A stretch of 64,000 nucleotides of DNA. Source: Kingella oralis (GTDB lineage Bacteria; Pseudomonadota; Gammaproteobacteria; Burkholderiales; Neisseriaceae). The notes below the pieces were generated by a model, which searched no databases, was not told where the DNA came from, and saw nothing but the letters and a program-made list of their open reading frames with translations. Of this stretch, positions 51,134 through 60,836 are shown piece by piece. The stretch's first letter is position 1; the number at the start of each line of letters is the position of its first letter. The stretch spans positions 1,674,001 through 1,738,000 of the forward strand of contig NZ_CP059569.1 of the NCBI RefSeq assembly GCF_014054985.1. Direction: 5' to 3'. A program made the translations under genes and the position numbers.

Positions 51134-51817
51134 TCAGTTTTTCACAAACAGATAACCCAAACCGCGCACGGTTTGAATCAGCGATGCGTCGCCCAGTTTA
51201 TGGCGGATGCTGGAAATATGCACATCAATGCTGCGGTCAAACTTGGCGAGCTTGCGGTCCAACGCCTCTTGCGACAGGTTTTCCTTGCTCACCACCTGCC
51301 CCGCGTGGCGCATCAGCACTTCCAGCAGGTTGAACTCGGTGCTGGTCAGTTCCAGCATGCTGTCGCCCACCATCGCCTGCCGTTTAGAGGGGAACAGGGT
51401 TACGCCGCTGGCAACAATGCTAGCGGAGACGGCGTTGGCATCAGGGTTTTGCTGCGAACGGCGCAAAATGGCGTTGATGCGGGCGAGCAATTCGCGCGGC
51501 TGGCAAGGCTTGGGCACATAATCGTCCGCGCCCATTTCCAAGCCGATGATGCGGTCAATGTCGTCGCCTTTGGCGGTGAGCATAATCACGGGGATTTTGC
51601 TTTGCGCGCGCACGGTTTTGAGCACGTCCAAACCGTTCATTTTCGGCATCATCGAATCCAGCACCACCACGTCGTAATGGTTGCCGCCCAAGATTTCCTG
51701 CACGCCGCTTTCGCCGTCGGGCATGCGGGTTACATCCAAGCCTTCTGCGGTGAGGTATTCGGTCAGCAGTTCGGTGAGGAGGTCGTCGTCATCGACTAAT
51801 AATACTTTGCTGCTCAT
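51134..51817 (-). CDS. misR: OmpR-type response regulator, MisR (CpxR-like)
   Basis: A 227-residue regulator with receiver motifs LLVDDDDLLTELLTEYL, the phospho-Asp in VVLDSMMPKMNGLDV and Lys in YVPKPCQPRELLARI. The C-terminal winged helix includes LTSTEFNLLEVLMRHAGQ and RSIDVHISSIRHKLG. The sequence is close to neisserial MisR, which controls envelope and capsule genes with the kinase MisS. No histidine kinase lies beside it. I start at ATG 51817, with AAGGAT upstream. Confidence 0.88.
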   Translation of the reverse strand: MSSKVLLVDDDDLLTELLTEYLTAEGLDVTRMPDGESGVQEILGGNHYDVVVLDSMMPKMNGLDVLKTVRAQSKIPVIMLTAKGDDIDRIIGLEMGADDYVPKPCQPRELLARINAILRRSQQNPDANAVSASIVASGVTLFPSKRQAMVGDSMLELTSTEFNLLEVLMRHAGQVVSKENLSQEALDRKLAKFDRSIDVHISSIRHKLGDASLIQTVRGLGYLFVKN

Positions 51818-52097
51818 GATTTCTATCCTTTGCTTATTGTTGGGAAAATGCAACGGTATCTTAACAGTTCTGTTTTTACATTCATAGATGTTTGTTTAGG
51901 GTTTTTGCGATTTTTTTCAAACGAGACAAGCGTCTTTACAATTTTTCAGGCTGCCTTGCGGGGGCGGACGGCTTGATAACGGGGGCGCGATGTAGTCGGA
52001 TGTTGTTTTGCCGGCGGGCGCGGTCTTTACACATTGGGCGCGCGGTTTTCAGGCTGCCTTTGTCGGAAACGGGCAAGCGCCCGAGGCAGCCTGAAAA

Positions 52098-53471
52098 TCA
52101 CGCCAGCACTTTGCCCGCGTTCATCAGCCCCAGCGGGTCTAGCTGCGCTTTAATCGCGCGCATCAGAGCCAGCTCATCGGCGCTGCGCACATGGGGCAGC
52201 CAATGCTTTTTCAGGCTGCCTATGCCATGCTCCGCCGCAATCGTGCCGCCCTGCGCCAACACGTTGCGATACACCACGGCGTTTACGGCATCTTCAAATT
52301 GGTAAACCTCGTTGCTGCGGATGGGCAAAAAGGTGTTGTAGTGCAAACTGCCGTCGCCCAAGTGCCCAAACATAACGATTTGCATCTCGGGATAGGCGGC
52401 GAGTAGCTCGGCATCGCAAGCGGCGGTGAACGCGGCCACGCGCTCAATCGGCATGGCGATGTCGTGTTTGATATTGGCGCCTAGGCTGCGTTGCGCGGCA
52501 GAAATGTTTTCGCGCAGCGTCCATAAATCGGCGCGTTCTCGCTGCGATTGCGCCAGTACGGCGTTTTCGTAGCCCAAGTTGAATAAATATTCCGCCAGCA
52601 AATCGCCCAAATCGTCGCGCGACAGGCTGTCGGTAAGCTCCACAAGGATGTGCCACGGCGCGGCAAGCGGCGCGGTGATGCGGCTGAATTGGGCGGATAA
52701 ACCCAGCGCAAATTCGCTGATGAGTTCAAAGCTGCACAGCCGTTCGGCAAAATGGTTTTTGATGTGCGACAACAGGGTTACGGCAGCCTGAATATTGTCC
52801 ACGCCCACCCATGCGGTTGCCACGGCTTGCGGCGGGGCGAAGAGTTTGAGCGTTGCGCCTGTGATGATGCCAAGCGTGCCCTCGCTGCCGATAAACAGAT
52901 GGCGCGTTTCGTAGCCCGTGGTGTTTTTGTGCAACGGCATCAGGTGGTTGAGCAGCTCGCCGTTGGGCAGCACCACTTCCAGCCCCAGCACCAAATCGCG
53001 CATCGTGCCGTAGCGCAGCACGTTTAAGCCACCTGCGTTGGTGGCGATGTTGCCGCCGATTTGGCAACTGCCTTCGCTGGCGAGTGAGAGCGGAAAGAAG
53101 CGTTGGTGTGCGGCGGCGGCGGTTTGCACGTCTTGCAAGATGCAGCCTGAATCCACCGTTATCGTGTTGTCGGCGAGATTGACGCGGCGGATGCGGTTGA
53201 GCTTGCTTAAATTGAGCAGCACGCCGCTTTGGGCAATGCTGCCGCCGACTGTGCCTGTGTTGCCGCCTTGCGGCGTGATGGGGATGCGGTTTGCCGCGCA
53301 AAAGCGCACGATTTTTTGCACGCTCTCCACGCTCATCGGTTGTACCACAAGGCAGTTGGCGCTGGTGTAGCGTTTGCGCTGGTCTAGCAGAAAGGGGGCG
53401 GGGTCGGCGGGGAATTCGGCAGAGGAAAGGAAGCGGGCAAGCTGTCGGCGTAGGGGGGTTTCGGAGGGCAT
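52098..53471 (-). CDS. FAD-linked oxidase, GlcD/D-2-hydroxyacid dehydrogenase type
   Basis: A 457-residue flavoprotein. The N-terminal FAD domain contains the PCMH-fold motifs PITPQGGNTGTVGGS and LASEGSCQIGGNIATNAGG, and GSEGTLGIITGATLKL. The C-terminal domain has the metal/substrate-binding HLGDGSLHYN and ends AEHGIGSLKKHWLP. This matches D-lactate, D-2-hydroxyglutarate and glycolate dehydrogenases. No GlcE/GlcF or iron-sulfur partner gene is adjacent, so it probably hands electrons to quinone or a flavoprotein on its own. I start at MPSETP (ATG 53471), after a DUS. Confidence 0.88.
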   Translation of the reverse strand: MPSETPLRRQLARFLSSAEFPADPAPFLLDQRKRYTSANCLVVQPMSVESVQKIVRFCAANRIPITPQGGNTGTVGGSIAQSGVLLNLSKLNRIRRVNLADNTITVDSGCILQDVQTAAAAHQRFFPLSLASEGSCQIGGNIATNAGGLNVLRYGTMRDLVLGLEVVLPNGELLNHLMPLHKNTTGYETRHLFIGSEGTLGIITGATLKLFAPPQAVATAWVGVDNIQAAVTLLSHIKNHFAERLCSFELISEFALGLSAQFSRITAPLAAPWHILVELTDSLSRDDLGDLLAEYLFNLGYENAVLAQSQRERADLWTLRENISAAQRSLGANIKHDIAMPIERVAAFTAACDAELLAAYPEMQIVMFGHLGDGSLHYNTFLPIRSNEVYQFEDAVNAVVYRNVLAQGGTIAAEHGIGSLKKHWLPHVRSADELALMRAIKAQLDPLGLMNAGKVLA

Positions 53472-53540
53472 TTTCAGGCTGCCTTGGGGGTGTTTACGGG
53501 ATGGGCGATGGGGCTGCGGCGATGTAGTCTTGTCTTCCAT

Positions 53541-53846
53541 GTGAACAAGGATAATGCGGCGGGTGGGCGTTTGGGACTGCGCTGGGATGCGTTGCGCTTG
53601 TTTTCAGGCTGCCTTTAAGGTGGTTTGCAGGGTTAAACGGTGCGTGGCAAAGCCACATACCCTACTTTTAGATTGTTTGCCATAGGCAGCCTGAAAACAA
53701 ATTTATGGACTTCTACAAGACTAAAATCATTCAAACGATTGGACAACAATCCACCGTCTTTATTGTGCATCTTGTTTTCAGGCTGCCCTTGATTACTTGC
53801 CATAGGCAGCCTGAAAACAAAAATGGAACGGTTCATCGCCAACCGC
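53541..53846. other. Intergenic stretch with DUS copies
   Basis: Three hundred bases between the FAD oxidase gene start and the ppc stop. It holds two DUS-flanked repeats of TTGCCATAGGCAGCCTG (near 53678 and 53796), one forward DUS near 53600, and no gene. The closely similar flanks suggest a local duplication. Confidence 0.5.
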
Positions 53847-56549
53847 CTAACCCGTATTCCGCAACCCCTGCGCCACGCCGTTAATCGTTTGATGCACCAT
53901 TTGCAACACGCGCTCGTTGTTCGGTTCTTGCCGCAGCTTGCGCAACAGGGCAACTTGCAAGCCACCCAGCGCGTTCAAATACGGGATGCGCAGCGCAAGG
54001 CTACGGGCGAGTGGTCGGTTGTCGGCGAGCAGGGTTTCGGTTTGCAAAATATCCAGCAGGGCTTTCAGGCTGCGTTGGTATTCGGCTTTGATGGTGGCGA
54101 AAATGTCTGCGCCGTGTTCGTTGTCTTGGCTGAGCGCGGCATAGTGTTCGGCGAGCGTGAGATCGGTTTTCGCCATCACCTGCTCCATATTGGAGAGCAT
54201 GGCGCGGAAAAAGCGGTTTTCCTGCGCGTGCTGTTGTAGCATTTTCAGGCTGCCTGAATCTTGTTCGCACAACTCTTGCACCGCGCTGCCAAAACCATAC
54301 CACGCGGGCAGCATCAAGCGGTTTTGCGTCCAAGAAAATACCCACGGAATCGCGCGCAAATCTTGTATCCGCGCCAAAGTTTTGCGGCTGGCGGGGCGAC
54401 TGCCAAGATTTAGGCTGGCGATTTGCTCAATCGGGCTGGTTTGCAAGAAATAATCAATAAAGCCTTGCCGCGTAATCAAGGCGCGATAGTGGGCAAACGA
54501 GCTTTCGGACAACGCATTCATCAGCTTAACATCGGGATCGGGCGCGGCGGGCAGCAGCGTGGCTTCCAGCGTGGCGGCAACGAGCGCGGCAAGGTTGTGC
54601 TGGGCGTTGCTGTCGTCGCCATATTTGGCGGTGAGCACTTCGCCTTGCTCGGTGATGCGGATTTGCCCACCCACGCTGCCCGCAGGTTGCGCCAAAATGG
54701 CTTGGTAAGATGGCCCGCCGCCACGCCCCACACTGCCGCCGCGCCCGTGGAACAAGCGGATGCGGATGTTGTGTTGCCGAAACAGGCGCACCAAGCCAAT
54801 CTCGGCTTGGTATAAGCCCCAAGTGCTGCTGATGTAGCCGCCGTCTTTATTGCTATCCGAATAGCCAAGCATGATTTCTTGGATATTGTCGCGGCTGGCA
54901 ACCAAGGCGCGATACCAATCGTTGCTAAACAGCGTTTGCATCACGGGCACGGCGTTCGCCAGCGCTTCAATCGTTTCAAACAGGGGAACGATATTGATGC
55001 GGCTTTCAGGCTGCCCATCGCGCAGCGCGAGCAAGCCCGTTTCTTTTAAGATTAACGCCAGCGCGAGCAAATCGCTGGGCTGCTCGCAGTTGGAAATAAT
55101 GCTTTGCGTGATGGCGTCTTCGCCAAAGGCATCCTTGATTTTGCGCGCTTCGTGGAAAATCGCCAGCTCGCGCTGCGTTTCTTCGCTGTATGCGATAAAC
55201 GGCGTGTACAGCGGGCGTTGGTGCTGCAATTCGCGCAGCAAAACTGCTTGTTTTTCGTTTTCAGGCAGCCGCAGATAATCTTCCAAATCGGCAGCCTGAA
55301 ACAGCTCGGCGACCACGTTGGCGTGTTTTTCCGCGTGCTGACGCAAATCCAACGGCATCAAATGAAAACCGCACACCGAAGCGGTGCGGATGATGTCGGC
55401 AATGCGCCCGTTTGCCAACGCTTCACTGCGGTTGTCGCGCAAAGAATTCTGCAAGGTGCGCAAATCGCGCAAAAATTCCGCCGCGTCAGCATACGGCTCG
55501 CCCACGCCAAAACGGCAGCCCAACGGCGCGCCCAATTCATGCGCCTTGCCCACCATGCGCGCCATCACATAAGCCACCGCGCGGCGATACGGCTCTTCCT
55601 GCCGCGCCACTTCGGTATCAGGCGTTTTGGCAGACAACACCAACACCCCATCGCTCACATTCACCCGCCGAATGGATAGCGGCAACTCCTGATACAGCGC
55701 GTCCAACTCACGGCGGTAATAATGAAACGCCGTGTTCGCGTGATGGCGAAACGCATCGCGCAAAGTCTGCGCCGACACAAACGGATTACCGTCTCTGTCG
55801 CCGCCAATCCAGCCGCCGATTTTCAACACATCGGGAATGCGAATCTGCGGATAGGCAGCCTGAAAATGCTTTTCCATGTCGCGGTACACGCGCGGCAGCG
55901 CGCTAAAAAAGCTGCGCGGAAAAATGTTTACCCCGTTTTGGATTTCACTTTGCACGCTCAATTTGAAATGCCGCGTCTCGCTGGTTTGCCACAAAGTCAG
56001 CAACACAATATTCATCTCGCGCTGCAACTCGCTCATCTCGTCCGCGCTGCGACACAACTCGCGCCGCGGCAACAATTCACGAATCTTGCGATGCGACACC
56101 AGCACCGCCTGCCGTTGCACCTCGGTGGGATGCGCGGTCAAAACAGGGCTCACCAGCGTGTGGTTCAACACATCCTGCACCACCTCCTGCGCGATTTGCT
56201 CCGCTTGCAGCTTGCGCACCGTTTCCGCAATGCTGCCATCCTGCGCCGCGCTGCCCTGTTGCTCGTGCACCAAGCGGCGGCGTTCATGATGCACATCCTC
56301 GGCAATGTTTAAAATCTGCGCAAAAATGCCCACCGCCGTGATTAAATTTTCCGTTTGCTCATCCGACAAACTGGGCAGCAGCTCGGTAATAATCTTGCTG
56401 CTGTCTTGCGCGTTCGCCAAAATTTTCAGCGCATTGACCACAATTTCATCGGCATGATTGTCTAACACGGCATACAGCGACGCGGTCATAAACTCCGCAT
56501 CGGCAAGCAATTCGGCATCTTTGGGATTGTTTAACAGAGAAAGTTGCAT
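53847..56549 (-). CDS. ppc: Phosphoenolpyruvate carboxylase
   Basis: Ppc adds bicarbonate to phosphoenolpyruvate to make oxaloacetate, refilling the citric acid cycle or feeding C4-acid production. The 900-residue protein has the catalytic motifs VLTAHPTEVQRQAVL (about 137-151), GGWIGGDRDGNPFVS, LGYSDSNKDGGY and the FHGRGGSVGRGGGPS loop, and ends with a QxxNTG-like carboxyl terminus. A DUS is translated as DSGSLK. With fumarase and the FrdA-like cluster it could supply a reductive branch to succinate. Confidence 0.97.
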   Translation of the reverse strand: MQLSLLNNPKDAELLADAEFMTASLYAVLDNHADEIVVNALKILANAQDSSKIITELLPSLSDEQTENLITAVGIFAQILNIAEDVHHERRRLVHEQQGSAAQDGSIAETVRKLQAEQIAQEVVQDVLNHTLVSPVLTAHPTEVQRQAVLVSHRKIRELLPRRELCRSADEMSELQREMNIVLLTLWQTSETRHFKLSVQSEIQNGVNIFPRSFFSALPRVYRDMEKHFQAAYPQIRIPDVLKIGGWIGGDRDGNPFVSAQTLRDAFRHHANTAFHYYRRELDALYQELPLSIRRVNVSDGVLVLSAKTPDTEVARQEEPYRRAVAYVMARMVGKAHELGAPLGCRFGVGEPYADAAEFLRDLRTLQNSLRDNRSEALANGRIADIIRTASVCGFHLMPLDLRQHAEKHANVVAELFQAADLEDYLRLPENEKQAVLLRELQHQRPLYTPFIAYSEETQRELAIFHEARKIKDAFGEDAITQSIISNCEQPSDLLALALILKETGLLALRDGQPESRINIVPLFETIEALANAVPVMQTLFSNDWYRALVASRDNIQEIMLGYSDSNKDGGYISSTWGLYQAEIGLVRLFRQHNIRIRLFHGRGGSVGRGGGPSYQAILAQPAGSVGGQIRITEQGEVLTAKYGDDSNAQHNLAALVAATLEATLLPAAPDPDVKLMNALSESSFAHYRALITRQGFIDYFLQTSPIEQIASLNLGSRPASRKTLARIQDLRAIPWVFSWTQNRLMLPAWYGFGSAVQELCEQDSGSLKMLQQHAQENRFFRAMLSNMEQVMAKTDLTLAEHYAALSQDNEHGADIFATIKAEYQRSLKALLDILQTETLLADNRPLARSLALRIPYLNALGGLQVALLRKLRQEPNNERVLQMVHQTINGVAQGLRNTG

Positions 56550-56719
56550 GGCGGGCTTTCGTTGAGTGCAATAAAGATGAGGGATTGTAGCGCGGAATGG
56601 CGGGGGCGTTAAGGTGCGTTAAGCAATTTGCCGCGCAAGGCAGCCTGAAACCGCCCTTTCGCAACGCAAAAATATTCGCCCAATATTCATGGCGTTATTT
56701 TGCCCGCCGCAAAAACCGC

Positions 56720-56748
56720 TTGCGCCAAAACGCAGTTTTTGGTTTAAT
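56720..56748 (+). promoter_or_regulatory. Sigma70-type promoter of the tRNA genes
   Basis: TTGCGC (56720-56725) and TTTAAT (56743-56748) are separated by 17 bases, followed by a GC-rich discriminator (GCCGTC) as usual for stable RNA genes. The start would lie about 20 bases before tRNA-Val. Confidence 0.55.
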
Positions 56749-56777
56749 GCCGTCTTTCGCTGAACGGCGGAAACAAT

Positions 56778-56853
56778 GGGTGATTAGCTCAGTTGGTAGA
56801 GCGTCTGCCTTACAAGCAGAATGTCGGCGGTTCGACTCCGTCATCACCCACCA
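56778..56853 (+). tRNA. tRNA-Val (TAC)
   Basis: A 76-base tRNA with encoded CCA. The acceptor stem pairs GGGTGAT with ATCACCC, the anticodon loop is CTTACAA (anticodon TAC), and the T-loop is GGTTCGACTCC. It is the first of two tRNA genes, 42 bases before tRNA-Asp. Confidence 0.96.
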
Positions 56854-56895
56854 TTTTTTTATCGGTTGCTTTTGTAATTATTAGCAATTGATTGC

Positions 56896-56972
56896 GCGGT
56901 GGTAGCTCAGTTGGTTAGAGTACCGGCCTGTCACGCCGGTGGTCGCGGGTTCGAGCCCCGTCCACCGCGCCA
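56896..56972 (+). tRNA. tRNA-Asp (GTC)
   Basis: A 77-base tRNA with encoded CCA and discriminator G. The acceptor stem pairs GCGGTGG with CCACCGC, and the anticodon loop is CTGTCAC (anticodon GTC). It is cotranscribed with tRNA-Val and followed by a terminator. Confidence 0.96.
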
Positions 56973-56979
56973 AAATTTG

Positions 56980-57014
56980 AACCGCATCCGATACATAATG
57001 GATGCGGTTTTTTT
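56980..57014 (+). terminator. Terminator of the tRNA-Val/tRNA-Asp unit
   Basis: AACCGCATCC and GGATGCGGTT form a perfect 10-bp stem around a 10-base loop, followed by a T-run to 57014. It is one of the few terminators in the window not built from DUS. Confidence 0.88.
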
Positions 57015-57050
57015 GCGGCCGGCGGTCTTGCCTATTGCCCATGTTGCCAA

Positions 57051-57092
57051 AAAGGCAGCCTGAAAACGTTTTCTGTTTTCAGGCTGCCTTTT
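57051..57092. terminator. DUS inverted pair behind trxA
   Basis: Opposing DUS copies (57051-57067 with 57075-57092) form a long stem between the tRNA unit and the converging end of trxA. It can stop transcription from both sides. Confidence 0.8.
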
Positions 57093-57120
57093 GTTGTTTA
57101 TGTGTGTGTTTCGGTTTTTG

Positions 57121-57450
57121 TTATGCAATAGATGCGTTCAAGAAGGCTTCAAGCTGCGGTTTGGCCAATGCGCCCACTTTGTTGGCAACGTTTTTGCCGT
57201 CTTTGAAGACAATCATGGTGGGGATGCCGCGGATGCCGAACTGGGCGGGCACGCCTTGGTTTTCGTCCACATTCATTTTGGCGATTTTCACTTTGCCGTC
57301 GTATTCTTCGGCAAGCTGGTCCAGAATGGGGGCAATCATTTTGCAAGGCCCGCACCATGGTGCCCAAAAATCCAGCAGCACGGGAACGGAAGATTGCAGC
57401 ACTTCGGCTTCAAATGTGGCATCGGTTACATGGATGATTTTGTCGCTCAT
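57121..57450 (-). CDS. trxA: Thioredoxin 1
   Basis: A 109-residue classical thioredoxin with the active site FWAPWCGPCKMIAP (Cys33 and Cys36 region), the buried Asp in VLLDFWA and the cis-proline in RGIPTMIVFKDG. It reduces cytoplasmic disulfides with NADPH and thioredoxin reductase. It is monocistronic, with a DUS terminator downstream and the dcuB gene divergent upstream. Confidence 0.96.
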   Translation of the reverse strand: MSDKIIHVTDATFEAEVLQSSVPVLLDFWAPWCGPCKMIAPILDQLAEEYDGKVKIAKMNVDENQGVPAQFGIRGIPTMIVFKDGKNVANKVGALAKPQLEAFLNASIA

Positions 57451-57647
57451 TTTGTTTTCCTTAAATAGGGTTAGTGGGTTTGGACGGCTAAGATAAGGCT
57501 TTGCGGGCGGGATTGCAAGGGGAATTGTTTTTGATTATTTGCGAAATAGTGTTTTGTGGTTTTCAGGCTGCCTTGGCGGGGTTGGGTTTTTCAAAGTGTG
57601 GATAAGTGTTAAAATACGTTATTGTTTGTTTACAAATGGAGCTGATT

Positions 57648-58985
57648 ATGTTGTTCGCGATTCAATTTGCGATTGTTTTGTTGTGTATTTTGGTGGGGGC
57701 GCAAGTGGGCGGCATCGGCTTGGGCGTGTTCGGCGGCTTGGGCTTGGCGGTGCTGACCTTCGGTTTCGGTTTGCAGCCCACCAGCCCGCCGATTGATGTG
57801 ATGCTGATGATTATGGCGGTGGTGTCTGCGGCGGCGGCGATGCAGGCATCGGGCGGTTTGGATTATATGATTAAGGTGGCAACGCGCATTTTGCGCCGTA
57901 ATCCGAAGCACATTACCTTTATCGCGCCGATGGTTACTTATTTGTTTACGGTGATGGCGGGCACGGGTCACGTGGCGTATTCGGTGCTGCCTGTGATTGC
58001 GGAAGTGAGCCGCCGCAACGGCATCCGCCCCGAGCGTCCGCTGTCGATGGCGGTGATTGCGTCGCAATTTGCGATTATCGCCAGCCCGATTGCGGCGGCG
58101 GTGGTAGCAACGGTGGCGTATTTGGAGCCGCAGGGGATTCATTTGGGCGATGTGTTGATGGTTACTGTGCCTTCTACCATTTTGGGGATTGGCTTGGCGT
58201 GCGTGATTGTGAACAAGCTGGGCAAGGAGTTGAAAGACGACCCCGAATACCAACGCCGTTTGCAAGACCCTGAATACGCGGCGGAATTTGCAGCAGCGGA
58301 AACGGATACGGACGACAAGATTGTGGTGGGCAAAAATGCCAAGCTGTCGCTGGGCATTTTCTTGGCGGCTTCGTTCTTGGTGGTGGTGATGGGCATGATG
58401 CCGTCGTTGCGCCCCGCTTTTGCGGATGATTCCGGCGCGATGAAGCCGCTGGGCATGGCGCATACGATTGAGATTGTGATGCTCTCGGCGGGTGCGTTGA
58501 TTTTGTGGTTTTGCAAACCTGATAACCATGCGGTTACCAAAGGCTCGGTGTTCCATGCGGGGATGCGCGCGGTGATTGCGATTTTGGGCATTGCTTGGCT
58601 GGGCGACACGCTGATGCACGCGCACATGGCGATGCTCAAAGAGGCGGTGTCCGGCTTGGTGAACGCTGCGCCGTGGACGTTTGCTTTGGCGTTGTTTGTG
58701 TTGTCGGTGCTGGTGAACAGCCAAGGGGCAACGGTGGCGACGCTGTTTCCGCTGGCGATTAAATTAGGCGTGCCTGCGCCGATTATCATCGGCACGTTTG
58801 TGGCGGTAAACGGTTATTTCTTCGTGCCGAACTATGGCCCGATTATCGCGGCGATTGACTTTGACACCACGGGCACCACCAAAATCGGCAAGTTTATTTT
58901 CAATCACAGCTTTATGATTCCAGGCTTGCTGAGCTTGGCGTTTAGCTTGGTGTTTGAGCTGGCGTTGGCGAAGATGCTGTTATGA
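57648..58985 (+). CDS. dcuB: Anaerobic C4-dicarboxylate transporter DcuB
   Basis: A 445-residue membrane carrier of the DcuA/DcuB family, which exchanges fumarate for succinate. It has ASGGLDYMIKVATRILRRNPKHITF in two parts, AGTGHVAYSVLPVI, IRPERPLSMAVIASQ and FNHSFMIPGLL. The start MLFAIQF and the RRNPK segment are closer to DcuB than to DcuA. I choose ATG 57648, which has GGAG upstream; GTG 57606 would add 14 residues. DcuB normally serves fumarate respiration, which matches the FrdA-like cluster at 4.7-8.4 kb. Confidence 0.9.
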   Translation: MLFAIQFAIVLLCILVGAQVGGIGLGVFGGLGLAVLTFGFGLQPTSPPIDVMLMIMAVVSAAAAMQASGGLDYMIKVATRILRRNPKHITFIAPMVTYLFTVMAGTGHVAYSVLPVIAEVSRRNGIRPERPLSMAVIASQFAIIASPIAAAVVATVAYLEPQGIHLGDVLMVTVPSTILGIGLACVIVNKLGKELKDDPEYQRRLQDPEYAAEFAAAETDTDDKIVVGKNAKLSLGIFLAASFLVVVMGMMPSLRPAFADDSGAMKPLGMAHTIEIVMLSAGALILWFCKPDNHAVTKGSVFHAGMRAVIAILGIAWLGDTLMHAHMAMLKEAVSGLVNAAPWTFALALFVLSVLVNSQGATVATLFPLAIKLGVPAPIIIGTFVAVNGYFFVPNYGPIIAAIDFDTTGTTKIGKFIFNHSFMIPGLLSLAFSLVFELALAKMLL

Positions 58986-59000
58986 TGGATTGACTGGATG

Positions 59001-59040
59001 GTTTTCAGGCTGCCTGTTGCGTGATAGGCAGCCTGAAAAT
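59001..59040 (+). terminator. DUS inverted pair behind dcuB
   Basis: GTTTTCAGGCTGCCT (59001-59015) pairs with the opposing DUS at 59026-59040, 15 bases after the dcuB stop codon. Confidence 0.75.
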
Positions 59041-59378
59041 TTATTTTGGATGAACTGTTACTGCTCCATTTTGCTTTTCAGGCTGCCTCTATGCGGTGAG
59101 GCAGTCTGAAAATGTTTTGTGGATGATTGTGTTGGATTGGTTTGGGCGGCGTAAGGCAGCCTGAAATGAGTGAAGTGTGTTTCAACGATGCCAAACCCGT
59201 TTTCAGGCTGCCTTGAAGCATTGAAGCATTGTTTTTGGCGATGAAACGTTGTCGTTCCATATTGGATTTTCAGGCTGCCTACTACTTGCGATAGGCAGCC
59301 TGAAAACCTATTTAGGATGGCTGTTGGCATAACCCATATCGGCAGCCTGAAAATAAATTCCTCCGTTTTCAGGCTGCC
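59041..59378. repeat. DUS-rich intergenic stretch
   Basis: Between dcuB and pncB at least eight DUS or one-mismatch DUS copies occur in about 340 bases, forming several alternative hairpins. One copy has T in place of C (GGCAGTCTGAA at 59101). No gene is supported; the short frames here consist largely of translated DUS. Confidence 0.6.
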
Positions 59379-60575
59379 TCACTCATCCTGCACATCAAAC
59401 ACTTGGCGCAAGTAAGCAAGGAAAGTGTTGTTTTGCGTAAGCGTTTTGCCAGGGCTGTCGGACAGCTTGGCAACCGATTGCCCGTTGCATTCCACCAGCT
59501 TCAACACGATGTTCAGCGGCTCGTGCCCCATGTCGTTGGTCAGGTTGGTGCCGATGCCGAAGCTGGTTTTAAAGCGCCCTTTGAAGTATTGGTGCAAGTC
59601 CCACGCGCGTTCCAAATCCAGCCCATCGCTAAACGTGAGCATTTTGGTGCGGCTGTCGATTTTGAGCTTTTGGTAGTGCGCGTAGGCTTTGTCGCCCCAC
59701 ACATAGGGGTCGCCGCTGTCGTGGCGCAAGCCGTCAAACAGCTTGGCGAAATAGAGGTCAAAATCGCGCAAAAAGGCATCCATGCCCACCACATCGGTGA
59801 GCGCGATGCCGAGGTCGCCGCGGTATTCGTGCACCCATGCGTCCAGCGCGGCTTTTTGGAAATCGCGCAAACGCACATCCAGCGCTTGAAAGGCTTGCAA
59901 GAATTCGTGCGCCATTGTGCCGATGGGGGTAATGCCGAGTTCTCTGGCAAGATAAACATTGCTGGTGCCGCGCACCACATCGGGGGCAGCCTGAATAAAG
60001 GCTTGTATCACATGGCGTTGCCATGCAAGGTTGTAGCGGCGGCGCGTGCCGAAGTCAAAAACCAGAAACGGCGGCGTGTTAGGCTGCTGCAATGCGTCGT
60101 ATTGTTTGAGCAAGGCAACCTTTTCTTGCAGGCGGCGTTCGCCTTCCGCCAGCACGGCGGGGGTTTCCAAGCGGCGGAAATACAGCTCGTTCACAATCGC
60201 CAAAATGTAAATCTCAAAAAACATCGCTTGGATAACAGGGCCTTCGATGCGGATGTTGAGCCGCCCTTGCTCGTCGCCCCAAATTTGCACGAAGCGGCGT
60301 TTGAGCTGAAACAGCTCCAAATAATCCAGAAAATCGGATTTGATGAAACGCAAACCGCGCAGGTAGCCCAGCTCGTCTTGGCTCAGGCGCAGTTCGCACA
60401 GGGCGTTGAGTTCCTGTTCCAGCTCGGGGATGATGTCGGCAAGCGGATAAACGGTTTCTTTGTTGCGGCAGCGGAATTCATACACGCCGTGCGCTTGGGG
60501 GAAACGGTGCAACACCACTTGCAACATGGTGAATTTGTATAAATCGGTATCCAGCAGGGATTGGATAATAGGCAT
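59379..60575 (-). CDS. pncB: Nicotinate phosphoribosyltransferase
   Basis: PncB salvages nicotinate to nicotinate mononucleotide for NAD synthesis. The 398-residue protein opens LLDTDLYKFTMLQ and has the family segments FDFGTRRRYNLAWQ, GTSNVYLARELGITPIGTMAHE and FDGLRHDSGDPY. The histidine in GTMAHE is the one that is phosphorylated in the ATP-coupled enzymes. The ribosome binding site AGAGG lies before ATG 60575. NAD salvage would also feed the NADH-dependent enzymes described here. Confidence 0.95.
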   Translation of the reverse strand: MPIIQSLLDTDLYKFTMLQVVLHRFPQAHGVYEFRCRNKETVYPLADIIPELEQELNALCELRLSQDELGYLRGLRFIKSDFLDYLELFQLKRRFVQIWGDEQGRLNIRIEGPVIQAMFFEIYILAIVNELYFRRLETPAVLAEGERRLQEKVALLKQYDALQQPNTPPFLVFDFGTRRRYNLAWQRHVIQAFIQAAPDVVRGTSNVYLARELGITPIGTMAHEFLQAFQALDVRLRDFQKAALDAWVHEYRGDLGIALTDVVGMDAFLRDFDLYFAKLFDGLRHDSGDPYVWGDKAYAHYQKLKIDSRTKMLTFSDGLDLERAWDLHQYFKGRFKTSFGIGTNLTNDMGHEPLNIVLKLVECNGQSVAKLSDSPGKTLTQNNTFLAYLRQVFDVQDE

Positions 60576-60836
60576 GATAACGCCTCTTATTTGGGGAAAA
60601 CACGGATTGTAATGGATATGACGGCGATGGTGGGGATTTTAGCCCGGCGGCCGAGTTTTGCTTTTCAGGCTGCCGATTGCCGCCGCAAAGGCAGCCTGAA
60701 ACCGGCGCGGTGCGTTTCAGCCCGCCCACACGCCTGCCCTTTCCCCCGCTTGGCAAACAATGATAAAGTTACACCCTTTCAACCAACCCGCATGCCGCCG
60801 CAAGCCATTCACCCACATCCCAACAAGAGACCCGCT

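Noticed and set aside
57630..58724. 364-codon minus-strand frame opposite dcuB
   Set aside because: Antisense to a clear transporter; composition (His, Arg, Gln) is typical of a shadow frame.
59001..59378. CRISPR-like array
   Set aside because: The repeated units are DUS of 12-15 bases in both orientations with irregular spacing, and there are no cas genes.
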